From: Cohnella rhizoplanae
GTDB lineage: Bacteria > Bacillota > Bacilli > Paenibacillales > Paenibacillaceae
DNA length: 64,000 nt
Reading direction: 5' to 3'
Assembly (NCBI RefSeq): GCF_948329515.1
Contig: NZ_CAOJCN010000004.1
Coordinates: forward strand, 248,001-312,000
The notes under the pieces: model-generated
The model's database searches: none
Seen by the model: only the letters and a program-made list of their open reading frames with translations
Told to the model about the DNA's origin: nothing
Shown here: positions 63,444-64,000 of the stretch, piece after piece
Position numbering within the stretch: position 1 is the first letter of the stretch
Layout: each line of letters opens with the position of its first letter
Program-made: the position numbers and the translations under genes

Positions 63444-64000
63444 GTGGCTGTGCTGCCGATATCGCAAGTGCAGACAGGAGATCAATTAGTGCGCGAAGTA
63501 CAGACGTCATTCGGCAATGTGCTGTTTCCGGAGGGCCGTACGCTCAGCGCGCGCGATCTTGAGATTCTGCAGGCGTACCTCATCCCGGAAGCGGACATTA
63601 AGCGAGCGGGTCTTGAACATTCGGACCTGCTCGAGGCGGCTGAGGACGACAAAGATAAGGCGCAGCCGCTCTCCTCGCTTCATCAGAGTTTTCTGAAGAT
63701 GGAAAAACTGTTGAAGCATACGTTTCACATGATGGGTCCAGGGCAGAAGCTCCCCGTGTTCGAGATTCGCGGAGGACTTAAGGACCTGCTGGATCATATC
63801 GAGGATTATCACGTGCTGACATTCATGCCGCCCTACGATCCCGCGGCTGAGCCTTGGATTCGCGGCAGCGTGCTGTCGGCGCTAACGGCCTACCAACTTG
63901 CCAGATGGATGAAGCTGCCGGACAAGGATTGGGTGCCGGTGGCCCTGTCGGGACTGCTGCATGATATCGGCAATACGCGTATCGACGCCACGATCCTGCG
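63444..64000 (+). CDS. HD-GYP phosphohydrolase, 3' truncated by window
   Basis: Open from GTG 63444 (GGGGAGGT upstream) to the edge, 185 codons visible. It begins AVLPISQVQTGDQLVREVQ, VLFPEGRTLSARDLEILQAY, the N-terminal pattern preceding HD-GYP domains, and reaches the first catalytic motif SGLLHDIGNTRIDATIL. HD-GYP proteins usually hydrolyse c-di-GMP to GMP. It lies 29 nt after gyrA with no terminator, so they are probably cotranscribed. Confidence 0.88.
   Translation, partial: MAVLPISQVQTGDQLVREVQTSFGNVLFPEGRTLSARDLEILQAYLIPEADIKRAGLEHSDLLEAAEDDKDKAQPLSSLHQSFLKMEKLLKHTFHMMGPGQKLPVFEIRGGLKDLLDHIEDYHVLTFMPPYDPAAEPWIRGSVLSALTAYQLARWMKLPDKDWVPVALSGLLHDIGNTRIDATIL

Overview
This 64 kb window is a chromosomal replication-origin region from a GC-rich, endospore-forming Firmicute. 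The gene order and protein character fit Paenibacillaceae, probably Cohnella or Paenibacillus. Supporting signs are the order rpmH-dnaA-dnaN-yaaA-recF-remB-gyrB-gyrA, the spore genes (yyaC, a YheC/D-type coat protein), Noc, the WalRK system, a stalk-domain (copper amine oxidase N-terminal-like) secreted protein, and strong AGGAGG ribosome sites. No prophage, insertion sequence or CRISPR array was seen. The assignment is by inspection only.

Layout. 1-12.8 kb is accessory: a truncated stalk-domain protein, ywbE, a DUF5658 membrane protein, an HxlR regulator beside an SDR oxidoreductase, a DEAD-box helicase with a very long Gly/Arg/Ala-rich tail, uppP, a GNAT acetyltransferase, and a BmrC/BmrD-type heterodimeric ABC exporter. 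The exporter is preceded by a 25-codon leader ORF and two tandem intrinsic terminators. 12.8-15.0 kb holds a coupled pair: a TrkA_C-domain membrane protein and a CorA-like protein. 15.1-22.8 kb is the cell-wall stress locus walR-walK-yycH-yycI-walJ-htrA plus a CxxH/CxxC protein. 22.8-28.1 kb has an M23 endopeptidase, an unknown membrane-anchored protein, a 52-bp tandem repeat block and a YtrA-type GntR/ABC operon with a visible operator. 28.1-34.9 kb has purA and the unit mazG-like-yybS-gdpP-rplI-dnaC. 35-43.7 kb carries an aberrant amidohydrolase, a CBS protein, rpsF-ssb-rpsR, yjzC, a candidate structured RNA, tRNA-Ser(CGA), DUF951-mscS-DUF3343, yyaC, DUF4446 and a class V aminotransferase. 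43.8-53.1 kb is the segregation and translation cluster parB-parA-noc with three parS sites, rsmG-mnmG-mnmE, khpB-yidC and rnpA-rpmH, all leftward. oriC is bipartite: a DnaA-box array at 53.2-53.5 kb, and the box/GC-cluster/DnaA-trio unwinding element between dnaA and dnaN at about 55.0-55.1 kb. From there dnaA to gyrA runs rightward, interrupted by one leftward YheC/D-like gene between gyrB and gyrA. The window ends inside an HD-GYP phosphohydrolase gene.

How it fits together. Genes left of oriC mostly read leftward and genes right of it rightward, so transcription is largely co-directional with both forks. ParB/parS, ParA, Noc, DnaA, DnaN, RecF, gyrase and DnaC form the replication-segregation core. 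WalRK with YycHI, WalJ, HtrA, UppP and M23 form a cell-envelope module. GdpP links to c-di-AMP control, and the TrkA_C protein could sense that signal.

The most interesting items for follow-up are the attenuator-like leader upstream of bmrCD, the candidate structured RNA at 39.4-39.6 kb, the TrkA_C/CorA-like pair, the amidohydrolase that lacks its HxH metal motif, and the GyrA QRDR Gln.
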